From assembly GCA_958428365.1 (NCBI GenBank), contig CAUAFT010000011.1, forward strand, positions 43,624-107,623: a stretch of 64,000 nt of DNA, in the 5' to 3' direction. Of this stretch, positions 23,924 through 35,300 are shown one piece after another. This DNA comes from an uncultured Lachnospiraceae bacterium (GTDB lineage Bacteria; Bacillota; Clostridia; Lachnospirales; Lachnospiraceae). A program made the position numbers and the translations under genes. The notes under the pieces were generated by a model. The model did no database searches. It was not told the DNA's origin and was given only the letters and a program-made list of their open reading frames with translations. Within the stretch, counting starts at the first letter, position 1. Every line of letters begins with the position of its first letter.

Positions 23924-23979
23924 AAATAAAAAAGAAGTCGATGGAAATTTATTTCCAATCGGCTTCTTTTTTATTTTTA
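23924..23979 (+). terminator. rplJL terminator
   Basis: AAAAAAGAAGTCGATGG pairs with CCAATCGGCTTCTTTTTT through a long stem closed by an AT-rich loop, followed by T-rich sequence. It lies 30 bases after the rplL stop. Confidence 0.9.
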
Positions 23980-23984
23980 TTCGG

Positions 23985-24134
23985 CGACAGCCGTGCACGA
24001 GCAGGAGCAAAGCGGATGCGAGTGTACTGCTCGTAGCGTCCGTCCCCAACAACTAATTTTACTCATCGACAGCCGTGCACAAGCAGGAGCAAAGCAGACG
24101 CGAATGTACTGCTCGCAGCGTCCGTCCCCAACAA
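23985..24134. repeat. Two direct copies of a 68-bp element between rplL and rpoB
   Basis: Copy 1 spans 23985-24052 and copy 2 spans 24067-24134, both beginning CGACAGCCGTGCAC and ending CGTCCGTCCCCAACAA, with a 14-base AT-rich spacer. They differ at only about seven positions. Each can fold through AGCAG/CTGCT. In addition, GCTACGAGCAGTA at 23908-23920 is a perfect inverted partner of TACTGCTCGTAGC in copy 1 (24025-24037), so the terminator is bracketed by a 13-bp inverted repeat. No gene is visible in this 400-base gap. Origin is unknown. Confidence 0.75.
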
Positions 24135-24152
24135 TCTATTTATAAAAAATCC

Positions 24153-24182
24153 TTGACTTACAACCAAGCCTTGTGCTATCAT
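24153..24182 (+). promoter_or_regulatory. Sigma-A promoter of rpoBC
   Basis: TTGACT (24153-24158), an 18-base spacer and TATCAT (24177-24182) lie about 125 bases before the rpoB start. A further TATAAT near 24264 lacks a matching -35. Confidence 0.7.
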
Positions 24183-24306
24183 ATACGTTGCACTATTGTG
24201 GTGCCGTAGGCTTATTTGTGTTACCCAAAAATATCACAAAGACCTGCGTAACGATAACCCGGTATAATAGGTAAAGTTAAGTATAAAAAACGAGAGGTGA
24301 ACGTCA

Positions 24307-27300
24307 ATGGAGAAAAACAGAATACGTCCGGTCAAAGCCGGTAAAAGCATGCGTATGAGTTACTCAAGACAAAAAGAGGTATTGGAAATGCCGAACCTGA
24401 TAGAGGTGCAGAAAGCATCCTATCAATGGTTTTTGGACGAAGGTCTGAAAGAAGTATTCGCAGATACCTCTCCAATAGCTGATTACAGCGGACATCTGAG
24501 CCTGGAATTTGTAGATTTTACACTGTGTGAGGACGATGTAAAATATTCCATCTCGGAATGTAAAGAACGAGATGCAACTTACGCAGCGCCGTTAAAAGTA
24601 AAAGTGCGTCTTTACAACAAAGAAAACGATGAAATTAACGAGCACGAGATCTTCATGGGCGACCTTCCGCTTATGACAGAGACGGGAACCTTCGTTATCA
24701 ATGGTGCGGAGCGTGTCATCGTCAGCCAGTTAGTACGTTCTCCTGGTATATATTATGGCATAGATCACGACAAAGTAGGTAAGGAATTATTTTCCTGTAC
24801 CGTAATTCCGAATCGTGGTGCATGGCTTGAATATGAGACAGACTCCAATGACGTTTTCTATGTCCGTGTGGACAGAACCAGAAAGGTGCCGATCACCGTA
24901 TTGATCCGTGCTTTGGGTATCGGAACCAATCAGGAAATCATAGATTATTTCGGAGAAGAGCCGAAGATCGTGGCAAGTTTTGGAAAAGATGTTGCTAACA
25001 GTTACGAAGAAGGTCTTTTGGAATTATACAAAAAGATCCGTCCGGGCGAGCCGCTCACCGTGGAGAGCGCCCAGAGCCTTATCAGCGCTATGTTCTTCGA
25101 CCCAAGAAGATATGATCTTGCAAAGGTAGGACGTTATAAATTCAATAAAAAATTAGCGCTGAAAAACAGAATCAACGGACAGGTTCTTGCAGAAGATGTG
25201 GTAGACATAAATACCGGCGAGATCCTGGCAGAAAAAGGCACCGAAGTAACCAGAGAGCTGGCGGAAAATATCCAGAACGCAGGTGTTCCTTTTGTGTGGG
25301 TTCAGACAGAAGAGCGCAACGTCAAGGTGCTTTCCAACCTTATGGTGGATATTAACGCCCATGTTGACGGCATTGACGCAAGAGAACTGGGGGTTACAGA
25401 ATATGTATACTATCCGGTATTAGCAGAGATCTTAGAGGAGAACGAGGAGATTGAGGATATCAAGGCGGCGATCCGCAAAAATATCCATGAGTTGATTCCG
25501 AAGCATATTACCAAGGAAGATATCTTTGCTTCTATTAATTATAATATGCATCTGGAATATGGAATAGGACACGACGATGATATCGACCATCTGGGCAACA
25601 GACGTATTCGTTCCGTGGGTGAGCTGCTGCAGAACCAGTATCGCATCGGTCTTTCCCGTTTGGAAAGAGTAGTTCGTGAGAGAATGACCACTCAGGATCT
25701 GGAGGGCATTTCCCCGCAGAGTCTGATTAATATCAAACCGGTTACGGCGGCAGTGAAGGAATTTTTCGGTTCCTCCCAGCTGTCACAGTTCATGGATCAG
25801 AATAATCCTCTCGGTGAGCTGACCCACAAAAGACGTCTTTCTGCGCTGGGACCTGGCGGTCTTTCCAGAGACCGTGCGGGATTCGAGGTGCGTGACGTTC
25901 ACTACTCCCATTATGGAAGAATGTGCCCGATCGAGACCCCTGAGGGTCCGAACATCGGTCTGATCAACTCCCTTGCTACCTATGCGAGAATCAACGAGTA
26001 TGGTTTTATCGAAGCGCCATACCGTAAAATTGATAAATCCGATCCGAAGAATCCCCGTGTCACAGACGAAGTAGTCTACATGACCGCAGATGAAGAGGAT
26101 AATTACCATGTAGCCCAGGCGAACGAGGCGTTGGATGAAGAGGGACATTTTGTCCGTAATTCCGTGTCCGGTCGTTATCTGGATGAGACGCAGGAATACG
26201 AGAAAACCATGTTCGATTACATGGACGTTTCCCCGAAGATGGTGTTCTCCGTGGCGACAGCCCTGATTCCATTCCTGCAGAACGACGATGCGAACCGCGC
26301 CCTCATGGGTTCCAACATGCAGCGTCAGGCAGTGCCGCTTTTAAGTACGGAAGCGCCGGTAGTGGGAACGGGAATCGAACCGAAGGCAGCTGTAGACTCC
26401 GGAGTCTGCATTGTGGCAAAAAAATCCGGTGTGGTAGAGCGCTCCGAGTCCAACAAGATCATTATCAAAAACGACGACGGAACCACCGACACCTATAAGA
26501 TATCCAAGTTTAAGAGAAGTAACCAGTCCAACTGCTACAACCAGAGACCGATCGTATTCAAGGGCGACCGGGTAGAGGCGGGAGAAGTCATTGCGGACGG
26601 ACCGTCCACCTCCAACGGCGAGCTGGCGCTGGGTAAGAACCCGTTGATCGGATTCATGACCTGGGAGGGTTACAACTACGAGGACGCCGTTCTCTTATCA
26701 GAGAGACTGGTACAGGACGACGTATACACTTCCATCCACATGGAAGAATACGAGGCGGAAGCCCGCGACACCAAATTAGGACCGGAAGAGATCACAAGAG
26801 ACGTTCCTGGTGTGGGTGACGACGCCTTAAAGGCATTGGATGAGAGAGGAATCATCCGTGTCGGCGCCGAAGTGCGCGCAGGCGATATCCTGGTTGGAAA
26901 AGTAACTCCAAAGGGAGAGACAGAGTTGACGGCGGAGGAGAGACTGCTTCGCGCTATTTTCGGTGAAAAAGCAAGAGAAGTAAGAGATACCTCCTTAAAA
27001 GTACCACACGGCGAATATGGTATCGTCGTAGATACAAAGGTGTTTACAAGAGAAAACGGAGATGAGCTCTCACCGGGAGTCAACCAGTCCGTTCGTATCT
27101 ATATCGCACAGAAGAGAAAGATTTCCGTAGGAGATAAGATGGCTGGTCGTCACGGTAACAAGGGTGTTGTTTCCCGTGTGCTTCCGGTGGAAGATATGCC
27201 GTTCTTGCCAAACGGACGTCCGTTAGATATCGTATTGAACCCATTGGGTGTGCCTTCCCGTATGAACATCGGTCAGGTCCTTGAGATCCATTTGAGTCTC

Positions 27301-28170
27301 GCGGCAAAAGCCCTGGGCTTCAACATCGCAACGCCGGTATTCGACGGAGCAAAAGAGACCGATATCATGGACACCCTGGATTTGGCAAACGACTATGTCA
27401 ACTTATCCTGGGAAGAATTCAAAGAAAGACACGAGGCAGAATTGCTGCCGGAGGTTATGGATTACCTCTATGAGAACAGAGACCACAGAGAGCTCTGGAA
27501 GGGTGTACCGCTCTCCAGAGACGGTAAGGTAAGACTCCGTGACGGAAGGACCGGAGAGTTCTTCGACAGTCCGGTCACCATTGGACACATGCACTATCTG
27601 AAGCTGCATCACTTAGTAGACGATAAGATCCATGCGCGTTCCACCGGTCCTTATTCACTGGTAACCCAGCAGCCACTGGGTGGTAAGGCACAGTTCGGCG
27701 GACAGCGTTTCGGAGAGATGGAGGTTTGGGCGCTGGAGGCTTATGGCGCAGCCTACACCTTACAGGAGATCTTAACCGTAAAATCCGACGATGTGGTTGG
27801 ACGTGTGAAGACATATGAAGCCATCATCAAGGGAACCAACATCCCTGAACCGGGAATCCCGGAATCCTTCAAGGTACTCTTAAAAGAGTTGCAGTCCCTT
27901 GGACTGGACGTCCGCGTTCTTCGCGACGATAACAGTGAAGTGGAGATCATGGAGACCAGCGAGTATGGCGAGACCGATTTGAATGCAATCATTGGCAACG
28001 ATAAGAACTTTGCATTTGAAGACAGTGAATCCTTTGAAAAAATGGGCTTCACAAAACAGGAGTTTGACGCAGAGAGCGAGGAGCTGATAGATATACAAGA
28101 GGAGCCGGAGGCCGAAGAGGAAGAGGCTGTATTTGTAGGTGAAGCTATCGATGTTCTTGATGAAGAATAG
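24307..28170 (+). CDS. rpoB: DNA-directed RNA polymerase subunit beta
   Basis: A 1287-residue polymerase core subunit. The N-terminal part has SYSRQKEVLEMPNLIEVQ. The rifampicin-binding region around residue 490 reads SQLSQFMDQNNPLGELTHKR and RLSALGPGGLSRDRAGFEV, with wild-type residues at the common resistance positions, so rifampicin sensitivity is expected. Other conserved segments are MCPIETPEGPNIGLINSLA, KNPLIGFMTWEGYNYEDAV and GDKMAGRHGNKGVVSRVLP. PLGGKAQFGGQRFGEMEVWALEA lies near the C-terminus, followed by an acidic tail. rpoC starts 17 bases later. Confidence 0.98.
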   Translation: MEKNRIRPVKAGKSMRMSYSRQKEVLEMPNLIEVQKASYQWFLDEGLKEVFADTSPIADYSGHLSLEFVDFTLCEDDVKYSISECKERDATYAAPLKVKVRLYNKENDEINEHEIFMGDLPLMTETGTFVINGAERVIVSQLVRSPGIYYGIDHDKVGKELFSCTVIPNRGAWLEYETDSNDVFYVRVDRTRKVPITVLIRALGIGTNQEIIDYFGEEPKIVASFGKDVANSYEEGLLELYKKIRPGEPLTVESAQSLISAMFFDPRRYDLAKVGRYKFNKKLALKNRINGQVLAEDVVDINTGEILAEKGTEVTRELAENIQNAGVPFVWVQTEERNVKVLSNLMVDINAHVDGIDARELGVTEYVYYPVLAEILEENEEIEDIKAAIRKNIHELIPKHITKEDIFASINYNMHLEYGIGHDDDIDHLGNRRIRSVGELLQNQYRIGLSRLERVVRERMTTQDLEGISPQSLINIKPVTAAVKEFFGSSQLSQFMDQNNPLGELTHKRRLSALGPGGLSRDRAGFEVRDVHYSHYGRMCPIETPEGPNIGLINSLATYARINEYGFIEAPYRKIDKSDPKNPRVTDEVVYMTADEEDNYHVAQANEALDEEGHFVRNSVSGRYLDETQEYEKTMFDYMDVSPKMVFSVATALIPFLQNDDANRALMGSNMQRQAVPLLSTEAPVVGTGIEPKAAVDSGVCIVAKKSGVVERSESNKIIIKNDDGTTDTYKISKFKRSNQSNCYNQRPIVFKGDRVEAGEVIADGPSTSNGELALGKNPLIGFMTWEGYNYEDAVLLSERLVQDDVYTSIHMEEYEAEARDTKLGPEEITRDVPGVGDDALKALDERGIIRVGAEVRAGDILVGKVTPKGETELTAEERLLRAIFGEKAREVRDTSLKVPHGEYGIVVDTKVFTRENGDELSPGVNQSVRIYIAQKRKISVGDKMAGRHGNKGVVSRVLPVEDMPFLPNGRPLDIVLNPLGVPSRMNIGQVLEIHLSLAAKALGFNIATPVFDGAKETDIMDTLDLANDYVNLSWEEFKERHEAELLPEVMDYLYENRDHRELWKGVPLSRDGKVRLRDGRTGEFFDSPVTIGHMHYLKLHHLVDDKIHARSTGPYSLVTQQPLGGKAQFGGQRFGEMEVWALEAYGAAYTLQEILTVKSDDVVGRVKTYEAIIKGTNIPEPGIPESFKVLLKELQSLGLDVRVLRDDNSEVEIMETSEYGETDLNAIIGNDKNFAFEDSESFEKMGFTKQEFDAESEELIDIQEEPEAEEEEAVFVGEAIDVLDEE

Positions 28171-28187
28171 AAGGAGGGAGTATCGTA

Positions 28188-31100
28188 ATGCCAGAGAATA
28201 AGACAAACGACGGATACCAGCCAATTTCATTTGACGCCATTAAGATTGGTCTGGCTTCCCCGGAAAAAATCAGAGAATGGTCCCGCGGCGAGGTAAAGAA
28301 GCCGGAAACCATTAACTATAGAACCTTAAAACCGGAAAAAGACGGTTTATTCTGTGAAAGAATCTTTGGACCGAGCAAGGACTGGGAATGTCATTGTGGA
28401 AAATACAAAAAGATTCGTTATAAAGGAGTTGTCTGCGACAGATGCGGCGTAGAGATCACGAAATCCGCAGTCCGCAGGGAACGTATGGGACATATCGAGC
28501 TTGCGGCTCCGGTATCCCATATCTGGTATTTCAAGGGAATCCCAAGCCGAATGGGACTCATCCTTGATCTATCTCCGAGAACTTTGGAAAAAGTACTGTA
28601 CTTTGCCTCCTATATCGTACTGGATTCCGGCGATACCGAGCTTTTATACAAACAGGTGCTGACGGAAAACGAATACCAGGAAGCCAGAGAAAAATACGGC
28701 AGCGCCTTCCGCGTCGGAATGGGAGCGGAGGCGATCAAAGAGCTGTTGCAGGCGATCGATCTGGATAAGGACGCAGCGGAATTAAAAGCAGGCTTAAAAG
28801 ATGCGACAGGTCAGAGACGCGCCCGTATTATCAAGAGACTTGAAGTTGTGGAAGCCTTCCGTGAATCCGGCAACAAACCGGAATGGATGATCATGGATGT
28901 GATCCCGGTCATCCCTCCGGATTTACGTCCGATGGTTCAGTTGGACGGAGGACGTTTTGCAACATCCGACCTGAACGACTTATATCGTAGAATCATCAAT
29001 AGAAATAACCGTTTGAGAAGACTCTTAGAACTCGGTGCGCCGGATATCATCGTCCGCAACGAGAAGAGAATGCTTCAGGAGGCGGTAGACGCCTTAATCG
29101 ACAACGGAAGAAGAGGAAGACCGGTAACCGGACCTGGTAACCGTGCACTGAAATCCCTCTCCGATATGTTAAAAGGTAAATCCGGACGTTTCCGTCAGAA
29201 CCTGCTGGGAAAACGTGTGGACTACTCCGGACGTTCCGTTATCGTCGTAGGACCGGAACTAAAGATCTATCAGTGCGGTCTGCCAAAAGAAATGGCTATT
29301 GAGCTGTTCAAACCATTTGTTATGAAAGAGCTGGTGGCAAACGGAACAGCCCACAACATCAAGAGCGCCAAGAAAATGGTAGAGAGACTTCAGCCGGAAG
29401 TATGGGATGTCTTAGAAGATGTCATCAAAGAACATCCGGTTATGTTGAACCGTGCTCCTACACTGCACAGACTTGGAATCCAGGCTTTCGAGCCGATCTT
29501 AGTAGAGGGTAAGGCAATCAAGCTGCATCCATTGGTATGTACCGCATACAACGCCGACTTCGACGGTGACCAGATGGCTGTCCATCTTCCATTGTCCGTA
29601 GAAGCTCAGGCAGAATGCCGCTTCATGCTTTTATCACCGAACAACCTCTTAAAACCATCCGATGGTGGTCCGGTAGCCGTTCCTTCCCAGGATATGGTCC
29701 TTGGTATCTACTATCTGACCATGGGTAAGATGATCGACCGCACAGCTGAGGTGGATTTGGATACCGTAGGCGAAAAAGTATATGCGGATAAAGAAGAAGT
29801 CAGAGCAGCAGTGGAAGCAGACGAAATCAACGAATACACCAACATCCGCTTCAGTGCCGGAGACGGAAAACACGTTGTGATCTGTACCCCTCACGATCTG
29901 ATGGGACATAACTTCAACAGTACCAACCATGCTCTGTTAGCTTATGAAAACGGAGATATCACCCTTCATCAGAAGATTCGCGTCAGAAGAGAAGCGGTGA
30001 ATGCAGAGGGAGAAAAGGTCAGCGGCACCATTGAGACCACACTTGGAAGATTAATCTTCAACGAGATCCTTCCGCAGGATCTGGGATTTGTAGACAGAAG
30101 CAAACCGGAAAACCTCTTATTACCGGAAGTAGACTTCCACGTAGGTAAAAAAGGTTTAAAACAGATTCTGGAAAAAGTTATTAACATCCACGGCGCCACA
30201 AAGACCGCAGAAGTCTTAGACGACATCAAGGCAATGGGATACAAATACTCTACCAGAGCAGCTATGACCGTATCCGTATCTGACATGACTGTTCCGGCAA
30301 AGAAACCGGAACTCATCAAGCAGGCACAGGATACCGTAGACCTCATCACCAAGAACTACAAACGTGGTCTGGTAACAGAGGAAGAGCGTTACAAAGAAGT
30401 CGTAGAGACCTGGAAAGAGACCGACGATGAGCTGACAGAAGCCCTGCTCTCCGGTCTGGATAAATACAACAACATCTTCATGATGGCTGACTCCGGAGCC
30501 CGTGGTTCCGACAAACAGATCAAACAGCTTGCCGGAATGCGAGGACTGATGGCAGATACAACCGGTAGAACCATCGAGCTGCCAATTAAGTCCAACTTCC
30601 GTGAAGGTCTGGACGTACTGGAATACTTCATGTCCGCCCATGGAGCCCGTAAGGGTCTGTCCGATACGGCGCTTCGTACCGCAGACTCCGGTTACCTGAC
30701 AAGACGTCTTGTGGACGTATCTCAGGAATTGAGTATCCGTGAATCCGACTGTACACTGGGAACCGACAAAGAGATTCCTGGAATGTACGTCAAAGCGTTT
30801 ATGGATGGAAAAGAAGAGATCGAGAGCTTACAGGATCGTATCACAGGCCGTTTCTCCTGTGAGACCATCTGCGATAAAGACGGAAACGTCATTGTTAAGG
30901 CAAACCATATGATCACACCGAAGCGTGCGGCTCAGGTCGTAAGCAAGGGTGTGGATGAAAACGGCGAGCCGATCACCCAGGTGAAGATCCGTACCATCTT
31001 AACCTGCCGTTCCCACATCGGTATCTGTGCAAAATGTTACGGTGCCAACATGGCAACCGGTCAGGCGGTACAGGTCGGCGAGGCAATCGGTATCATCGCC

Positions 31101-32018
31101 GCACAGTCCATCGGTGAACCGGGTACACAGCTTACCATGCGTACCTTCCATACCGGAGGTGTGGCAGGAGACGATATCACCCAGGGTCTTCCTCGTGTCG
31201 AAGAGCTGTTTGAGGCAAGAAAGCCAAAAGGACTTGCAATCATCACAGAGTTCGGCGGTGTAGCCACCATCAAAGACACGAAGAAAAAGCGTGAGATCAT
31301 CGTCACCAACCAGGAGACAGGCGAGACCAAGACCTATCTGATCCCATACGGTTCCAGAATCAAGATCTTAGACGGAGCTGTTCTGGAAGCAGGAGACGAG
31401 TTGACCGAAGGTAGTGTCAACCCGCACGACATCTTAAAGATCAAGGGCGTTCGTGCCGTTCAGGATTACATGCTTCAGGAAGTACAGCGTGTATACCGCC
31501 TCCAGGGTGTGGAGATCAACGATAAGCACATCGAGGTCATCGTTCGTCAGATGCTGAAAAAAGTCCGTATCGAGAACAACGGAGATTCCGAGTTCCTGCC
31601 GGGAACACTGGTAGACACACTGGATTTCGACGATATGAACGAGAGACTGGAAGAGGAAGGAAAAGAGCTGGCAGAAGGAAAACAGGTACTCCTTGGTATC
31701 ACCAAGGCCGCCCTTGCAACCAACTCCTTCTTATCCGCAGCTTCCTTCCAGGAGACCACAAAAGTCCTCACCGAGGCAGCAATCAAAGGAAAAGTCGATC
31801 CGCTGATCGGACTGAAAGAAAACGTCCTCATTGGAAAACTCCTTCCGGTGGGAACCGGTATGAAGCGTTACCGCGATATCAAGCTGGATTCCGACCTGAA
31901 TCAGTTTGCAGATATCAGTTTTGATGATGAATATGTGGATTTTGCCGATGAAGAGATCATGGAAGTTCCTGATGACGCAGTGGTAGCCATTGACGTGATA
32001 GGAGATTCGGAAGAATAG
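28188..32018 (+). CDS. rpoC: DNA-directed RNA polymerase subunit beta prime
   Basis: A 1276-residue core subunit. The N-terminal zinc finger is WECHCGKYKKIRYKGVVCDRCG (around residues 65-86). The catalytic magnesium motif NADFDGDQMAVH is near residue 450. Trigger loop and bridge regions include GARGSDKQIKQLAGMRGLM and QSIGEPGTQLTMRTFHTGG. The second zinc site is CRSHIGICAKCYG. An acidic tail closes the protein. It is transcribed with rpoB and ends at a terminator. Confidence 0.98.
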   Translation: MPENKTNDGYQPISFDAIKIGLASPEKIREWSRGEVKKPETINYRTLKPEKDGLFCERIFGPSKDWECHCGKYKKIRYKGVVCDRCGVEITKSAVRRERMGHIELAAPVSHIWYFKGIPSRMGLILDLSPRTLEKVLYFASYIVLDSGDTELLYKQVLTENEYQEAREKYGSAFRVGMGAEAIKELLQAIDLDKDAAELKAGLKDATGQRRARIIKRLEVVEAFRESGNKPEWMIMDVIPVIPPDLRPMVQLDGGRFATSDLNDLYRRIINRNNRLRRLLELGAPDIIVRNEKRMLQEAVDALIDNGRRGRPVTGPGNRALKSLSDMLKGKSGRFRQNLLGKRVDYSGRSVIVVGPELKIYQCGLPKEMAIELFKPFVMKELVANGTAHNIKSAKKMVERLQPEVWDVLEDVIKEHPVMLNRAPTLHRLGIQAFEPILVEGKAIKLHPLVCTAYNADFDGDQMAVHLPLSVEAQAECRFMLLSPNNLLKPSDGGPVAVPSQDMVLGIYYLTMGKMIDRTAEVDLDTVGEKVYADKEEVRAAVEADEINEYTNIRFSAGDGKHVVICTPHDLMGHNFNSTNHALLAYENGDITLHQKIRVRREAVNAEGEKVSGTIETTLGRLIFNEILPQDLGFVDRSKPENLLLPEVDFHVGKKGLKQILEKVINIHGATKTAEVLDDIKAMGYKYSTRAAMTVSVSDMTVPAKKPELIKQAQDTVDLITKNYKRGLVTEEERYKEVVETWKETDDELTEALLSGLDKYNNIFMMADSGARGSDKQIKQLAGMRGLMADTTGRTIELPIKSNFREGLDVLEYFMSAHGARKGLSDTALRTADSGYLTRRLVDVSQELSIRESDCTLGTDKEIPGMYVKAFMDGKEEIESLQDRITGRFSCETICDKDGNVIVKANHMITPKRAAQVVSKGVDENGEPITQVKIRTILTCRSHIGICAKCYGANMATGQAVQVGEAIGIIAAQSIGEPGTQLTMRTFHTGGVAGDDITQGLPRVEELFEARKPKGLAIITEFGGVATIKDTKKKREIIVTNQETGETKTYLIPYGSRIKILDGAVLEAGDELTEGSVNPHDILKIKGVRAVQDYMLQEVQRVYRLQGVEINDKHIEVIVRQMLKKVRIENNGDSEFLPGTLVDTLDFDDMNERLEEEGKELAEGKQVLLGITKAALATNSFLSAASFQETTKVLTEAAIKGKVDPLIGLKENVLIGKLLPVGTGMKRYRDIKLDSDLNQFADISFDDEYVDFADEEIMEVPDDAVVAIDVIGDSEE

Positions 32019-32030
32019 AATAAAAATTTG

Positions 32031-32087
32031 AAAGAGCTGATGCAGAAGCAGTGGAGGAAACTGCCGGAGCATCGGCTCTTTTTTTAC
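32031..32087 (+). terminator. rpoBC terminator
   Basis: AAAGAGCTGATGC (32031-32043) and GCATCGGCTCTTT (32069-32081) pair with one internal mismatch, followed by seven T residues. It falls 12 bases after the rpoC stop and marks a break from the downstream surface-protein operon. Confidence 0.88.
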
Positions 32088-32227
32088 ATCATGCAAAAAA
32101 CTGTGAAAAATCCATGAAATCTCCCTATCCGATAAAACTTTCCACAAAACCTGCCGAAATAATGAATACAGCCCAAACACGGTCTGTGTCATGGATTTTT
32201 CAAACGGACTTTTCCATAGAAATCCGC

Positions 32228-32256
32228 TTGAAAAAAGGCGAAAAATGGCATATAAT
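32228..32256 (+). promoter_or_regulatory. Sigma-A promoter of the surface-protein operon
   Basis: TTGAAA (32228-32233), 17 bases and TATAAT (32251-32256) lie about 75 bases before the giant repeat protein. The 315-base gap after rpoC otherwise holds only the rpoC terminator. Confidence 0.85.
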
Positions 32257-32333
32257 TATCTTGAAAAAATGTATCATTAGAGATAGTGTCGAATTTTACA
32301 TAGAGAAGCGAGAAATAAAGGAAGGGTGATGGT

Positions 32334-35300
32334 ATGTACAAAGACGTATGGAAGAGGGTGACTGCTTTTCTTTTGTGTGCATGCATGGTTGGCACGTCCA
32401 TAGACGTGAGCGGACTGACGGTATATGCAGCAGAGCAGGAGCAGACATCGGAGGCACAGAGCCTGGAGACAGGGGACGAGACTGTCCAGACGGCGGAGGA
32501 AGATGTGCAAAAGGAAGCGGAAAAGGTCGAGGCAACAGAGGAAGAGACATCACAGGAACCGGATTCCGAAGAAGATGTGTCAGATACCCAGGAGACTGTT
32601 ACGGAAGAGGAGACGGAACAGTCTGATTTGCATACTGCAAATGCCCCATACGCCGAAGACGCACAGACTTCCGGGATCGCTATGCTGCCGGATATAAGCC
32701 TCTATGAGGTGACGGCGCTGGGAGACGGAGTGCCGACAGATTTGTCGGATACTGCAAATACTGTGAATTTCACTTATGATGGAAGTTACAGCCTTGTCTA
32801 CGATGGAACACAGAAGAAACCAACGGTTCAGGTCGCAACCTGTAATGGTGTGACTCTGGTAGAGGGTACGGATTTCAGAGTGAATTATGGAACCAATACC
32901 GAGGCAGGCGGAAGCAGTGATGTGAATTATGTGGAGATTATCGGTATCAATAACTATACGGGAAGTTTTAAAAAAGAGCTTCCGATCACGGCGTTTAATC
33001 TCTCCAATGCTCAGATCACAATGGGCTCTACTACGATTACACAGAACAGGCTCCCGAACCAGACTTACACAGGTTCGCCAATAGAGCCGGAGGTCACGGT
33101 GAGCGCCAATGGAACGGTTTTGCCGTTGAACAGTTATAAGATTACATATACCACTTCGAATCATACGGATGTGGGAACTGCGCAGTTGGAGATAGCGGCA
33201 GCAGATGGAACAACGAATTGTATTGGTACAAAGACCTTATCATATAGTATTGTAGCCAAGACATTAGAGGCTTCCAATGGTTTTGTCTATAATTATCAGG
33301 ATTCCTGGGCATATACGGGCAGTGCAATAGAACCGGATATCACGATCAGCTATAATGGTAATGAGATACCGAGCAATATGTACAGTGTGAGATATTTGAA
33401 CAATACGTCAGTGGGAACGGGTAGAATACAGATCACGGGAAACGGCAATTATACGGGAAGCATTACAAAGGAATTTACCATTGCTGCCAAAGCCATGCGT
33501 AACTGTACGATTACCTTATCACAGGACAGCTATGAGTATGATGGGACAGCGCATACCCCGGCGGTTACCGTAATGGATGGAACGGACAAGCTGGTGAATG
33601 GGCTGGATTACACCTTGGAATATACGAATAACACGGATGCGGGAACAGCAACGGTTACCGTTACGGGAAAAGGAAATTATGGTGAGTATTATCCAGTCGA
33701 CTATACGATAGAAAAATGCGATATAGAAAATCTCGCTGCAGGAAGAACCATTACCGTAAATGAGATCGATGATCAGGAATATAATGGTGGTGAGGCGATT
33801 GAACCCACCGTTACCGTTGTAGATAATCTGCGCGGCAATATGAAAGCAGGTACGGATTTTCAATGTTCTTTTAATAACAATAGAAATCAGGGAACAGCAA
33901 CCGTTACGATCAATGGACTGAATAACTACAAAGGAACCTTAACAAAGACATTTGAGATCACAGCTGTAGACCTGGATAAGGTCACAATTGAAGACATTCC
34001 TAATTGGGATGTGGTAGGAAGTACACCGTCGCCGTCGTTAACAGTAACATACAATGGAAGAACCCTGCGAGTAGGGCAGGATTATGAAGTGTCTTATGTA
34101 GATAGACAGGGGAATGCCTTAACTGCGGCTTCCAGTGAAACGGACGCCTATGCGGTGATAACAGGAGTTACAGGCGGCAATTATACTGGAACCAACAGGA
34201 AATCTTTCTGGGTTTGTGGAAATATTGCCGAAGCTACGGCAGAGACAACGGCAGTAAGTTATGATTACACCGGAGAAGAGATAGAACCGACACTCAGAGT
34301 TTACTCGAAGGGGAATGTCGCTTTGACCAAAGATACCGATTATGAGATCCAATATCGGAATCATACCGATGCGGGGACTCAGACGATGGTTCTTGTGGGA
34401 AAGGGTAGATATGCAGGCAGTAAAGAAGTAAGTCTGGTGATTAATCCAAAATCCCTGAAAAATCTTGCGAATGACTTTACATATACAGTTACCAATCCAA
34501 CCTATACAGGAGAAGCAGTAAAACCGACGGTTGTAATCAAGTTAAAATCCAGTGGTTACGAATTGGTTGAGGGAAGAGACTTTGAACTGGAAGAAAAAGC
34601 AGATGTGGATTATGTAAATGTTCAGGGAGGAACGAACCTCAAAATAACAGTTCAGGCAGTGACCGGAGGCTCCGGTAACTTTACGGACAGCGCGGACATT
34701 AACTTTAAGATCCAGCCGAAATCCATCGGAACGGGAACCCCTCTGTATACAAGAGCGGAGGACGTGGACGTAAGCGGTATCCAGGAGGGCGGATATGCTT
34801 ATACGGGATCTGAGATCGATCCGACAATTTCTGTTACCGCAAACGGAGTACCTTTGACAGCGGGAACGGATTATACGAAAAGCATCAGCAATTATCTGAA
34901 AGCTGGACAGGCTATCATTACGGTGACTGGAACCGGCAACTATACGGGAAGTTTCCGGGAATATTTCAACATCAGATATCCTCTGGATGATACGGTGAAC
35001 GGATGGGTTACGGCAAAGACCCTTGAAGATGGAGCGGAGCAGAGTGAATTTGTATATCAGGTGAGTGCGATACATCCGGATCTGAGGATTACCTTTGTTG
35101 ATCTGAAAAACAGCGTAAATGAGACGCTCAGTTCCTCAGATTATGAGATCAAAGGCTGGTATAATTGTGTTAACGCCGGTCAGGCATATGTGGAGATCGA
35201 GGGTCAGGGAAAATATATGGGAACCCTGCAGATACCTTTTACGATCCTGCCAAAGCAGATCGACTCCGACGACATTACGTGGGATGAGTATATTAAGATC

